Positions 26,757-35,559 of a DNA stretch of 52,147 nucleotides are shown one piece after another (the first letter of the stretch is position 1; each line of letters starts with the position of its first letter). A program made the translations under genes and the position numbers. The notes below the pieces were generated by a model. The model saw nothing but the letters and a program-made list of their open reading frames with translations, had not been told where the DNA came from and ran no database searches. Origin of the DNA: Vallitalea sp. (GTDB taxonomy: Bacteria > Bacillota > Clostridia > Lachnospirales > Vallitaleaceae); NCBI GenBank assembly GCA_025210235.1, contig JAOASG010000004.1, forward strand, positions 1 through 52,147, read 5' to 3'.

Positions 26757-26775
26757 ATAATACAGTTGGTACAAT
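26733..26775. promoter_or_regulatory. 43-bp perfect palindromic operator of the GntR/YtrA-type regulator
   Basis: Arms ATTGTACCAACTGTA (26733-26747) and TACAGTTGGTACAAT (26761-26775) flank a 13-bp centre (TTATATAATATAA) that is itself symmetric around one base. The whole 43-bp segment is a perfect palindrome with an odd centre. It overlaps the promoter spacer and -10 and ends 19 nt before the regulator's start codon. Autorepression by the protein encoded next is inferred. Confidence 0.85.
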
Positions 26776-26794
26776 TTGAAATAGGAGGGAAATT

Positions 26795-27166
26795 ATGATT
26801 CATATTGACTTAAGAAGTCGAGAACCAATATATGAACAATTGATACAAAATATTAAAAAATTAATTTTTTCAGGAGTATTAAAACCAGATGAAAAACTTC
26901 CCTCGGTTAGGGAACTTGCGAGTCAGCTAACAATAAATCCTAATACAATTCAAAAAGCATATAAAGAGTTAGAAAATCAAGGTTATATTTATTCAGCTAG
27001 AGGAAGAGGTAATTTTATTATGCCAATAAATGAAGCATCAAAATTAAAGACATATGATGAATTAGTAGATAAATTGAACGAAATAATTAGAGAAGCTAAT
27101 TATATGGGAATGTCTAAAGAAACTATATTTAATGCCATTAATATTATATATGAAGAAAATCAATAA
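26795..27166 (+). CDS. GntR family transcriptional regulator, YtrA subfamily
   Basis: 123 residues from ATG 26795, preceded by ATAGGAGGG. It has an N-terminal GntR winged helix (about 8-75): PIYEQLIQNIKKLIFSGVL, EKLPSVRELASQLTINPNTIQKAYKELENQGYI, then RGRGNFI. The short C-terminal helical dimerisation tail of about 50 residues is typical of the YtrA subfamily. It controls the ABC transporter encoded 51 nt downstream and, from the palindrome in front of it, itself. YtrA systems in Bacilli respond to cell-wall-active antibiotics. The inducer here is unknown. Confidence 0.93.
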   Translation: MIHIDLRSREPIYEQLIQNIKKLIFSGVLKPDEKLPSVRELASQLTINPNTIQKAYKELENQGYIYSARGRGNFIMPINEASKLKTYDELVDKLNEIIREANYMGMSKETIFNAINIIYEENQ

Positions 27167-27217
27167 TGATTTTTTTGAAATGATAATTAATAATCGATTA
27201 ATTAAGGGGGATAAAAA

Positions 27218-28117
27218 ATGATTAAAGTCAATCATCTAAGTAAAAGCTTTGAATCTTTTAAAGCTTTAGACGATATATCTTTAAATGTTAAAAAGGGGTC
27301 AATATATGGTTTGGTTGGACCTAATGGTGTAGGTAAAACAACACTTATAAAACATTTAACAGGAGTATATAAACAAGATAAAGGAGAAATATTAATTAAA
27401 GATAATAGTGTATATGAGAATAATGACGTTAAAAGGGTATTAGCTTACATTCCCGACGATTTATATTTTTATCCTCATTATTCTATTAAGAAAATGGCTG
27501 AATTCTATAAGAAAACTTATACTACTTGGAATGGAGATAGATATGAAAAATTAAAAGAAGTATTTAATATTGATGAAAATAAAAAGATTAATAAATTATC
27601 TAAAGGGATGAAAAAACAAGTAGCTTTTTGGCTTTGTATATCGTATATGCCAGAAGTTATGATTTTAGATGAACCAATGGATGGGTTAGATCCAGTTGTA
27701 AGAAAACAAGTATGGAATTTATTAGTACAAGATGTTGCTGAAAGACAAATGACTGTTTTAGTATCTTCTCATAATATAAGAGAGTTAGAAGATTTATGTG
27801 ATCATATCGGCATTATGCATCAAGGTAAATTACTTCTGGAAAAAGAATTAGATGATTTAAAATCAAATATATATAAACTTCAGGTTGCATTTAAGGATGA
27901 ATTTCCTAAAGAAGTTTTTAAAGGTGTAGAAATATTAAAAAAAGAGAAAAGAGGAAATGTTTTTATACTTATTTTAAAAGGGAATAAAGAAGAAACAATT
28001 AAAAATATAAAAAAATATCATCCACTTATTTTTGATGTTTTATCATTAACATTAGAAGAAATATTTATATATGAAATGGGAGGTGTAGGATATGAAATTG
28101 AAGAAATTGTCCTTTAG
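27218..28117 (+). CDS. ABC transporter ATP-binding protein (YtrB-like)
   Basis: 299 residues from ATG 27218 behind AAGGGGG. Walker A is GPNGVGKTTL (about 34-43), signature LSKGMKKQV, Walker B VMILDEPMDGLDP and H-loop SSHNI. The C-terminal 80 residues form the regulatory extension often found in antibiotic/bacteriocin-type exporters. The permease gene overlaps its last 26 nt, so translation is coupled. It forms a transporter with that protein under control of the GntR regulator. Export or sensing of a cell-envelope toxin is the likely role, inferred from YtrA-family context. Confidence 0.92.
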   Translation: MIKVNHLSKSFESFKALDDISLNVKKGSIYGLVGPNGVGKTTLIKHLTGVYKQDKGEILIKDNSVYENNDVKRVLAYIPDDLYFYPHYSIKKMAEFYKKTYTTWNGDRYEKLKEVFNIDENKKINKLSKGMKKQVAFWLCISYMPEVMILDEPMDGLDPVVRKQVWNLLVQDVAERQMTVLVSSHNIRELEDLCDHIGIMHQGKLLLEKELDDLKSNIYKLQVAFKDEFPKEVFKGVEILKKEKRGNVFILILKGNKEETIKNIKKYHPLIFDVLSLTLEEIFIYEMGGVGYEIEEIVL

Positions 28118-29963
28118 TAAGAATATATTTTTTAATGATTTAAAAGTTTATGGATGGGTTGGTATTATATATACTATATATTTGTTTTGGATGATACCAT
28201 TACCATGTTTGCAAAATCTTTTAGGAAACGATGATCGTATTCTTTGTATAGTAGATATATTTGTAGGAAATTCTTATATCTATGATGAAATGTATATTAT
28301 AATGTCAACATATCCAATAATAATAGCTATTTTATTATTTCGATATTTGCGAAAAGAAAAGTCTTATACAACAATACATAGTTATCCATATAATAGGATA
28401 CAATTATTAAATAGCCATATTTTAGCAGGTATTGTTTTGTTATTCATTCCTCTAGCGATTGTTATTTTCATAGTAATGCCTATGAATGATGGACAAAATA
28501 TAAATAATATGATTATAATTAATTGGTTTGTTAGAGTTTTTATTAACTCACTAATAATATTTACCACTTCAGTACTTGTTGGAGTAATTGTTGGAACTTC
28601 CGTATGTCAATTAATTGTTACTTGTATATTATTATTATTACCTATGGGGTTATATTTAACGATTGAAGATTTATTACTTCTTTTTATTTTTGGAATGGGA
28701 AGTTTTTCTGATAATGTAGATTATATGTCACCTTTATTTCTGCCAAGTATGGATGGATTTAGTCTTGGATTATGCATTATTTGTATTATTATTTTATATA
28801 TTTTGGCAATACATTTTTATAATAAAAGACCCTTAGAAAAGATTACCGATATTATATGTATTAACTCTTTAAAAAAGGTCTTTAAATACGGAGTAACTTT
28901 TTGTTGTATGTTGTTATCTGGAATTGCCTATAGCTATTGGTTTTCAACTAACCATTCATTATTAAGATTTTTTGTTGGAGGAATTGTAGGTTCAGTAGTA
29001 GGTTATTTTATATCAGAGATATTACTTCAAAAGAAATTAAAGGTACATAAAGAGTATAAAGGATTACTAGTTTACATTGTAGTCGTATCAATAATAATAC
29101 TAGGAGTTGATATGGATATATTGGGATATGAAACTAGAATACCATCAATTAGTCAAGTAAAAAGTGTTGAATTTTCCCCATCAAATATATATAGGAGAGA
29201 TCATAAAAAACACATATGTAAAGAAAAGGAGAATATACAGGATATTATTAATTTACATAAACAAATTATAAGTGATCGAATTGAAGGAAATAAAGAAATA
29301 AAAATAATTTATTATTTAAAAAATGGAAAAAAAATAAAGAGAGAATACTCTATTAATGAAGAGGATTATCAATCATATTTTAAATCAATATATGGATCAG
29401 TTGAATGGAAAGTAGATAGTAATGATTTATTTGGAAAAAGTATAGAAGATATATATAATGCTAAAATATGTCCTGATAATGTGAAAATGGGGTTAACTAT
29501 TAATGAACCAGAAGAATTAAAAGAACTTATATCATTAGTTAAAGAAGATATAATTAGTGAGACTTATGAGGAAATGAAAGGAAATACACTTATTACTAAC
29601 GTATATTTTTATGGAATAAACCAAGAAGAGAAGTATTTAATAGAGATTAGAGATAGTTACCATAAAGTAATTAATTGGCTGAAAAATAAAGGATATTATA
29701 AAGATATTGTAATTTTACCAGAAGATGTTAATGAAATAGCAATTACTAGTCAATACATTGCTGAAGATTGGATATTTAGAGAGCATATGAATAATGTAAT
29801 ATATATTAAAGATAAGAGTAAAATAGAACAGATACTTAATAATAAAGTTAATAAAATAGAACAATATGACAATATACAAGATTTAAGAGTATATGTTAAA
29901 TATAACTTGTTTAATAAAGTTGATAATTTTTTTATTAGCCCTACTCGGAAGCTACATTATTAA
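28092..29963 (+). CDS. ABC transporter permease with a large C-terminal soluble domain
   Basis: 623 residues from ATG 28092, with GGGAGGTG upstream. The N-terminal half (about 1-350) has roughly eight to ten hydrophobic segments with an ABC-2-like arrangement (IPLPCLQNLL region, YPIIIAILLFRYLRKEKSYTT). The C-terminal half (about 355-623) is charged, mainly soluble and rich in Lys, Glu, Ile and Asn. It starts after a last membrane helix, so it may face the extracellular side. The combination resembles permeases of YtrA-linked operons that carry a DUF6449-type domain, a recollection I could not check. Function beyond transport is unknown. Confidence 0.82.
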   Translation: MKLKKLSFSKNIFFNDLKVYGWVGIIYTIYLFWMIPLPCLQNLLGNDDRILCIVDIFVGNSYIYDEMYIIMSTYPIIIAILLFRYLRKEKSYTTIHSYPYNRIQLLNSHILAGIVLLFIPLAIVIFIVMPMNDGQNINNMIIINWFVRVFINSLIIFTTSVLVGVIVGTSVCQLIVTCILLLLPMGLYLTIEDLLLLFIFGMGSFSDNVDYMSPLFLPSMDGFSLGLCIICIIILYILAIHFYNKRPLEKITDIICINSLKKVFKYGVTFCCMLLSGIAYSYWFSTNHSLLRFFVGGIVGSVVGYFISEILLQKKLKVHKEYKGLLVYIVVVSIIILGVDMDILGYETRIPSISQVKSVEFSPSNIYRRDHKKHICKEKENIQDIINLHKQIISDRIEGNKEIKIIYYLKNGKKIKREYSINEEDYQSYFKSIYGSVEWKVDSNDLFGKSIEDIYNAKICPDNVKMGLTINEPEELKELISLVKEDIISETYEEMKGNTLITNVYFYGINQEEKYLIEIRDSYHKVINWLKNKGYYKDIVILPEDVNEIAITSQYIAEDWIFREHMNNVIYIKDKSKIEQILNNKVNKIEQYDNIQDLRVYVKYNLFNKVDNFFISPTRKLHY

Positions 29964-29990
29964 TCTAAGGTTAGTATAGTACTCTTTTTC

Positions 29991-30019
29991 TTGACATTAA
30001 ATTATAAACAAAGTAAAAT
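29991..30019 (+). promoter_or_regulatory. sigma-A-type promoter of the DUF4330 operon
   Basis: TTGACA (29991-29996), 17-bp spacer and TAAAAT (30014-30019), starting 28 nt after the permease stop and giving a leader of about 120 nt. Confidence 0.8.
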
Positions 30020-30145
30020 ATATCTAGCATATGTAATAGTGAATTATATCACAATTAATGGATAAGATTATTGTATAGTAAGTCATAAAACTAAATATTT
30101 TTTGTGAAATAAACATATTAATACTATAATTAAAGGAAGAATATT

Positions 30146-30601
30146 ATGAAAAGAAAATTTAATGCAATAGATATTATTGTAGTTGTTGTAGTGGCTATTA
30201 TTATAATAGGATGTTATAAATACTTTAGCAAAGATAATTCGAAGGAAGATTTTAAGATTGGGAAAGAAAAAATTACTTTCATTTTTGAAGCAGGTAATAT
30301 TTTGCCTGAACTTAGTAATAAAGTTGTAGTTGATGATATACTATTAGATGATGGTAAATATCAAGATGCTATTATTAAAAAAGTAGAAGTGTTTGATCAT
30401 GAACAAGTAATTGCAATTGATGGTGTTTTAAATGCAGTAAATAATCCTACTATAAAAAGAGTCTATGTTACTATTGAAGCTAGTGTTAATAGGTATGGAC
30501 CATATATGGATTTAGGAGGTCAAGCAATAAAAGCAAATGAAGTTTTTTGGTTAAGAACAGATAAAATAACAATGTTAGGAAAAATTGTTAATGTATTATA
30601 G
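30146..30601 (+). CDS. DUF4330 family protein, first copy
   Basis: 151 residues from ATG 30146 with AAAGGAAG upstream. One N-terminal membrane helix (about 8-26) is followed by a beta-rich domain, predicted extracytoplasmic, with KITFIFEAGNILPEL and YVTIEASVNRYGPYM, ending in WLRTDKITMLGKIVNVL. DUF4330 proteins are common in Clostridia near polysaccharide synthesis genes, and their role is not defined. A second member and a polysaccharide polymerase/ligase gene follow in the same unit. Confidence 0.78.
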   Translation: MKRKFNAIDIIVVVVVAIIIIGCYKYFSKDNSKEDFKIGKEKITFIFEAGNILPELSNKVVVDDILLDDGKYQDAIIKKVEVFDHEQVIAIDGVLNAVNNPTIKRVYVTIEASVNRYGPYMDLGGQAIKANEVFWLRTDKITMLGKIVNVL

Positions 30602-30633
30602 AGATAGGTAAGTAGTTGATGAAGGAGAATAAC

Positions 30634-31134
30634 ATGAAGTTATGTAATAAGCAAGGTAAAATTTTTGGGAAAATTCATATTATAGATATGATTTTTATTG
30701 TGTTAGTAGTTGTACTTATATTTAGCGTAATAAATAAATTTGCTGGAAGTAATGTAAAAGTGTTTAATGGTACAAGTCAAAAAGCAAAAGTAGAAATGAC
30801 ACTAGAGACATATGCATATAGGGAAGAGTACTTAAAATCATTAAGCATTGGAGATAAGATTGCAGAAGATAAAAGTTATCTTAATGGCGAGATAAAAAAA
30901 ATTGAAATTGTAGATAATATGATAGCTAAATCAGATAATAATGGTAATATAGTCGTAGGGGCACACCCATTTACCAAAAAAGCAAGAGTATTAGTAAATG
31001 TAGAAGTGGATATTAAGGGAAATAAAATTAAAATGGGTAAAAAAGAGTTAATAGTTGGTAAGAGTATGTTCTTGACAACCACTAAAGCTAATCTTTCAAC
31101 CAAAATTATGGATATAAAAGAAATTATGGAGTAA
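30634..31134 (+). CDS. DUF4330 family protein, second copy
   Basis: 166 residues from ATG 30634, preceded by AAGGAG at 30622-30627. Starts at 30616 (TTG) and 30619 (ATG) precede the ribosome site and are unlikely. It begins KLCNKQGKIFGKIHIIDMIFIV, the diagnostic DUF4330 opening, with one membrane helix (about 17-34). The extracytoplasmic domain contains VEMTLETYAYREEYLKSLSIGDKI and VLVNVEVDIKGNKIKMGKKEL. It is cotranscribed with the first copy (33 nt apart) and the next gene. Confidence 0.87.
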   Translation: MKLCNKQGKIFGKIHIIDMIFIVLVVVLIFSVINKFAGSNVKVFNGTSQKAKVEMTLETYAYREEYLKSLSIGDKIAEDKSYLNGEIKKIEIVDNMIAKSDNNGNIVVGAHPFTKKARVLVNVEVDIKGNKIKMGKKELIVGKSMFLTTTKANLSTKIMDIKEIME

Positions 31135-31138
31135 TAAT

Positions 31139-32608
31139 ATGGATATTATAAGAAATAAAATAACTGAGAGTTATATATATACTCTAATTGTAAAACTAAT
31201 TAATATATGTTCTTATAGTTATGTAATGAAACCATCGTTGATTAAACATAAAAAATATGATATTAAGACTCATAAAATTTTCATAATAACTAAATCAGAA
31301 ACAAAACACTCTAAATGTCTAATTTCTAGTAAAAATAATAAATTTATTAAATTTGTATATAGTTTATATTCTAATATTACTACATACAGCTATATAGGTA
31401 AAGTAATAAAGAATTTTAATTTTGCTTATGTTATTGCTATATATATTTTTATAGATTACATAATGAGAAAAAGCATTCCTTCTTTTGCTAGTGTTTGGGA
31501 TGAATTATTGTTTATTATAATTTTGGGTTGGCTAGTATGTAGGAGAATCTTTTTTAATAAAAAACATGTTTTCACATGTATTGATATAGGACTTATTTTT
31601 TTTGCTATAATATATTTAATTTTGGTTTTTGTAAACTCACCCAATTTAAATATAGGAATTGAAGGGTACAGAGCAGTTGTTCAACATATGTTATGGTTTT
31701 TTTTAATGGTGCAATTACTTGATTCTAAAAAAGTAATTTACAGGACAATATGGATATTTATAATTGGTATTGGATTTATTGGAGTGCACGGTATTTATCA
31801 GTATATTACAAAAGCTCCTATGCTTGGTAACTGGGTAGATAGCACAGAAACAATTACAACTAGAGTATACTCAATTACTAAAAGTCCAAATGCATTAGGT
31901 AGCTTACTTATATATTTTATACCTATTGCATTTTCAATGATTATTGCAAATAAAGATATTATTAAAAAAATAATAGCTGTTATTTTTACATTAACTATGA
32001 GTCTATGTATTTTATTTACTTTTTCTAGAGGAGCATGGATGGGAGCTTTTTTATCAATTCTTATATTTTTAATATTAATAAATAAAAGAATGATTATGCC
32101 TGTTGTTACTATTATTTTAATTGCAATGATGAATATAAATTCCTTATGGAAAAGAGTGAGTTATTTATTTACGCCGGAATATATCGCTAAGGCAAAAAAC
32201 GGTGGAAGATTATATCGTTATTATACTAGTATAGAAAAATGGTCTGAATCAAAAATATTAGGTTTAGGAATTGGAAGATATGGTGGCGCTGTAGCAACTA
32301 ACCATAATTTAAGTCCGTATTATATGGATAATTATTACTTAAAAACACTTTGTGAATCTGGAATACTAGGATTTGGGGCTTTTATTATTCTTATAATATC
32401 AACTATTTATAAGTTATATAGATATATTTTAGGTGCTTCGGTAAAAGAAGATAAGATTGTAATGTATGGTGTGTTTTCTGGATTATGTGGTGTGCTTATT
32501 CAAAACACTGTAGAAAATATTTTTGAGTTACCTTTTATGGTGGTTTATTTTTGGGTATTAGCTGCTGTTATTGTTTCATTATTTAAAGTTAATGAAAATA
32601 AAAAATAA
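31139..32608 (+). CDS. O-antigen ligase / Wzy-like polysaccharide membrane protein
   Basis: 489 residues from ATG 31139, four nt after the DUF4330 stop. About ten to twelve hydrophobic segments follow a basic cytoplasmic N-terminus of about 90 residues. The Wzy_C/WaaL-type core is visible as a periplasmic-loop region with a TKSPNALGSLLIYFIPIAF segment, LFTFSRGAWMGAFLSILIF (conserved SRG) and a later NHNLSPYYMDNYYLKTLCESG (conserved catalytic-type His and aromatic residues). It would join or polymerise oligosaccharide units at the outer membrane face. The substrate is unknown, and no glycosyltransferase cluster is adjacent. Confidence 0.87.
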   Translation: MDIIRNKITESYIYTLIVKLINICSYSYVMKPSLIKHKKYDIKTHKIFIITKSETKHSKCLISSKNNKFIKFVYSLYSNITTYSYIGKVIKNFNFAYVIAIYIFIDYIMRKSIPSFASVWDELLFIIILGWLVCRRIFFNKKHVFTCIDIGLIFFAIIYLILVFVNSPNLNIGIEGYRAVVQHMLWFFLMVQLLDSKKVIYRTIWIFIIGIGFIGVHGIYQYITKAPMLGNWVDSTETITTRVYSITKSPNALGSLLIYFIPIAFSMIIANKDIIKKIIAVIFTLTMSLCILFTFSRGAWMGAFLSILIFLILINKRMIMPVVTIILIAMMNINSLWKRVSYLFTPEYIAKAKNGGRLYRYYTSIEKWSESKILGLGIGRYGGAVATNHNLSPYYMDNYYLKTLCESGILGFGAFIILIISTIYKLYRYILGASVKEDKIVMYGVFSGLCGVLIQNTVENIFELPFMVVYFWVLAAVIVSLFKVNENKK

Positions 32609-32650
32609 AATGGTGGGGATATCAGTATTATTCGATAGCCCCATCATATT
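32609..32650. terminator. Terminator-like hairpin between the Wzy-like gene and HD-GYP copy 2
   Basis: GGTGGGGATAT and ATAGCCCCATCA (about 32612-32645) pair with a bulge around an AU-rich loop. It lies between two convergent genes. Confidence 0.5.
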
Positions 32651-32679
32651 TACGTTAAAAATAATTAAGTTTCTTAGAG

Positions 32680-33759
32680 TTATAATATTTCCTCTATCAT
32701 AATGTGACTTTCTTGATTCAAATCTAGCAATGAATTATCTATTTGAACAATAGGTCTTGATGGAGATTTAGAGTGAATAAATTTGATTTCACATTCTTCA
32801 CCGGTTGATAATTTTGCTATGCTACCAACATAATTATGAGCTATATGCTCTAGAAAGATATACATGTAATGGGTATCGAGTATACCGTAACATTCTTCTT
32901 CAAATATTTTAATAACTTTGAATGGAGAATAACGATGGTGATATGTACGTTCTGCAGTCATTGCGTCATATATATCTACAATGGATATTATTTTGGCATA
33001 AGGATGAATTTTATCCCAGCTTAAACCAATTGGATATCCAGTACCATCCATTTTTTCGTGATGTAGAAGTATTGCTTGTTTTATACCTTCATCAATGTCT
33101 TTGTCTTTAACCATATCATAACCAATTTTAGGATGTTGTTTAATTATCTCAAATTCTTCTTGTGTTAGCTTTCCAGGTTTATTTAAAATTTCTGGAGAAA
33201 TTTTAATTTTACCTATATCATGAAGAAGACCTGCAACAGTTAAAGCTTCTATTTGTGGTTGGTCAAAGTGTAACCAATGTGCAAATATATTACATAACAT
33301 AGACACATTAAGACAATGAGTATAAGTAGAATCATCAGAAGTCTTAAGATGACATAAGTGACTGAACAAGTCACTTTGATTCCCAAGATCATTGACTAAT
33401 TGTGAACTCATAGAAAATAAATCAGTTATTTTAACCGAATGTCCATCGCTAATTTGACTTAATTGTTCTTTTACTTTAGTTTCTTTGATTTTATATTCTT
33501 TACTAAATTTAACAAAACTTTGTCTTACTTTAGCTTGCTGAGGAGTTAAGTTATTGTTATTATTTGCTTTATAATTAAAAAAATCTTTTATATATACAGA
33601 TCTAATACTATATAAATTAAGTTTTAATAAATGTCTATCTGTTAGTTTTGTATCTTTAGGAAATAATAATAAACCTCTTGAATATAGTACATCTTCAGCA
33701 AGAACCATTCCATCTTTTAATTCTGTAGTGTTAATTTGTCTTATAGTAAAGCTTGACAT
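32680..33759 (-). CDS. HD-GYP domain protein (cyclic dinucleotide phosphodiesterase), copy 2
   Basis: 359 residues from ATG 33759, behind GGGGATGA. It has the same architecture as the protein at 17662-18732: an N-terminal domain with LKDGMVLAEDV, a coiled linker (VKEQLSQISDG), and an HD-GYP core with LLHDIGKIKIS, EILNKPGKLTQEEF, HHEKMDGTGYP and VDIYDAMTAERTYH. The C-terminal PilZ-like part ends in SPSRPIVQID. Both proteins end in EEIL. The two are evident paralogues with the same domain order. All residues expected for metal binding and catalysis are present. Divergent from ppaC across 139 nt. Confidence 0.92.
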   Translation of the reverse strand: MSSFTIRQINTTELKDGMVLAEDVLYSRGLLLFPKDTKLTDRHLLKLNLYSIRSVYIKDFFNYKANNNNNLTPQQAKVRQSFVKFSKEYKIKETKVKEQLSQISDGHSVKITDLFSMSSQLVNDLGNQSDLFSHLCHLKTSDDSTYTHCLNVSMLCNIFAHWLHFDQPQIEALTVAGLLHDIGKIKISPEILNKPGKLTQEEFEIIKQHPKIGYDMVKDKDIDEGIKQAILLHHEKMDGTGYPIGLSWDKIHPYAKIISIVDIYDAMTAERTYHHRYSPFKVIKIFEEECYGILDTHYMYIFLEHIAHNYVGSIAKLSTGEECEIKFIHSKSPSRPIVQIDNSLLDLNQESHIMIEEIL

Positions 33760-33838
33760 GATATCATCCCCTGTTTTTTAACGTATAATCTATTATAACA
33801 AAAAAGGGATGTATTTCCAATGGATATTTTATTTTAAC

Positions 33839-33867
33839 TTGCCCAATAATAAGTAATTTGGTAGAAT
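33839..33867 (+). promoter_or_regulatory. sigma-A-type promoter of the ppaC unit
   Basis: TTGCCC (33839-33844), 17-bp spacer and TAGAAT (33862-33867), 31 nt before the ppaC start codon. Confidence 0.65.
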
Positions 33868-33898
33868 TAATCTAACAACAATAGAGAGAAGAGATATT

Positions 33899-35515
33899 AT
33901 GGATAATATATATATTTTTGGTCATAAGAATCCAGATACTGATTCAATATGTGGAGCTTTGGCATATGAAAACCTTAAAAAGAAACTAGGATTTAATAAT
34001 TATATAGCTGCAAGACTCGGAGAAGTTAATAAAGAAACAATGTATGCTCTTGAATACTTTGATTTAAAAGCTCCTATATTATTAAAGGATTTGAAACCAA
34101 CAGTATCTGATTTAACATTAACTAAAGGTGTAGTTGCCTATGAGACGGATACACTTAAAAATACATTAGGAAAAATTATAAGTAAAGTTGGACGTTCTAT
34201 ACCTGTTGTTGATGAGAAGGAAAGGCTAATTGGAATCGTATCTATTTCTGATATTGTGCCGTATTTAGAAATGACTAGTAAATCTCTATTTAAAGATTTG
34301 AACACGCCGTTTCAAAATATAGTTAAAGAATTAGATGCTAAAATAGTATTGGGTGAATATTCAAATGAGATTATAGAAGGTAATGTTTATTTGCTATCAG
34401 ATATAGTAGATAAAAATATCACACTAAGTAGAAAAGATATATTAATTACTGAGTATAATGATAATGTACTTGAAATGTGTTCAGCAAATAATTGTTGTAT
34501 TATATTCTGTAACTGTGAAAATAAAGAGTTACAAATTGATAAATCTTATGGTGGAGTTATCCTACAAACATATTATAATGTATATGAGTCAATAAAGCTA
34601 ATAGGATATAGTGTTCCAATTAAAACAATGGTTAAAAAAGATTCATTGGAGTATTTTGTTACTTATGAAACTATAGACGATGTAAAAAATAATATGTTAA
34701 CCTCTAAGCATAGACGTTTCCCCGTTGTAGATGAACTAGGATTTATAAAGGGTACAATATCTCGAAGTAACTTAATAAATATTAATAAAAAGAAAGCTAT
34801 ATTGGTGGATCATAATGAAAAAAATCAATCTATCGAAGGTATAGATGAAGCAGAGATAGTAGAGGTTATAGACCATCATAGAGTGGCTAATGTACAGACT
34901 ATATCTCCACTTTATTTTAGAACAGAGCCATTAGGATGTACATGTACAATTATAGCCAAAATGTATGAAGAAAATAATATACCAATAAGTAAAAAAATAG
35001 CAGGTATAATGCTAAGTGCAATAATATCAGATACCCTATTATTTAGATCTCCAACTTGTACAGATGAAGATAAAAGAATTGCAAAGAAACTTAGTAATAT
35101 TGCTAAGGTTAATATACAAAAGTATGGAATGAAATTAATTACAGCAGGCTCATCTATTAATGAAGAAAAACCAGAAACAATTATTCGAAAAGATATGAAA
35201 AAATTTACATTTGGTAACTATAAAGTAATGATTGCACAAATTAATACAGGTGATTTTGTAGGGTTTTATGAGATATTTGATGATATAATGAATGTTATGA
35301 ATGAAATGTGTAAAAAAGAAGATTTTGATCTGGCTGTACTTATGATTACAGATATTGTTGTTGGTGGTACAGAAATCCTTTCAGTAGGAAAAGCAAGATG
35401 GATAGCAGAAAATGCTTTTAATATTAGAAAAGAAGATATTGGTATATTTTTACCTAATGTATTCTCCAGAAAGAAACAAATAGTACCTATGTTGATGAAT
35501 GCAGCACAATTATAA
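33899..35515 (+). CDS. Manganese-dependent inorganic pyrophosphatase with CBS and DRTGG regulatory domains
   Basis: 538 residues from ATG 33899. The family II (DHH) pyrophosphatase core is split by a regulatory insert. The N-terminus has HKNPDTDSICGALAYE; the second half has EVIDHHRVAN and SDTLLFRSPTCTDEDKRIAKKL, then a DHHA2-type end. Between them (about 68-305) lie a CBS domain (VGRSIPVVDEKERLIGIVSISDI), a DRTGG-like domain and a second CBS (KHRRFPVVDELGFIKGTISRSNL). CBS pyrophosphatases hydrolyse PPi and are inhibited by AMP/ADP and activated by diadenosine polyphosphates. The length fits this class. It is first in a unit with the HD/HD-GYP, helicase and kinase genes. Confidence 0.93.
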   Translation: MDNIYIFGHKNPDTDSICGALAYENLKKKLGFNNYIAARLGEVNKETMYALEYFDLKAPILLKDLKPTVSDLTLTKGVVAYETDTLKNTLGKIISKVGRSIPVVDEKERLIGIVSISDIVPYLEMTSKSLFKDLNTPFQNIVKELDAKIVLGEYSNEIIEGNVYLLSDIVDKNITLSRKDILITEYNDNVLEMCSANNCCIIFCNCENKELQIDKSYGGVILQTYYNVYESIKLIGYSVPIKTMVKKDSLEYFVTYETIDDVKNNMLTSKHRRFPVVDELGFIKGTISRSNLININKKKAILVDHNEKNQSIEGIDEAEIVEVIDHHRVANVQTISPLYFRTEPLGCTCTIIAKMYEENNIPISKKIAGIMLSAIISDTLLFRSPTCTDEDKRIAKKLSNIAKVNIQKYGMKLITAGSSINEEKPETIIRKDMKKFTFGNYKVMIAQINTGDFVGFYEIFDDIMNVMNEMCKKEDFDLAVLMITDIVVGGTEILSVGKARWIAENAFNIRKEDIGIFLPNVFSRKKQIVPMLMNAAQL

Positions 35516-35559
35516 TAAGCGTAATACTTAACAACAAGCTAATAATGGAGGATGTAACA

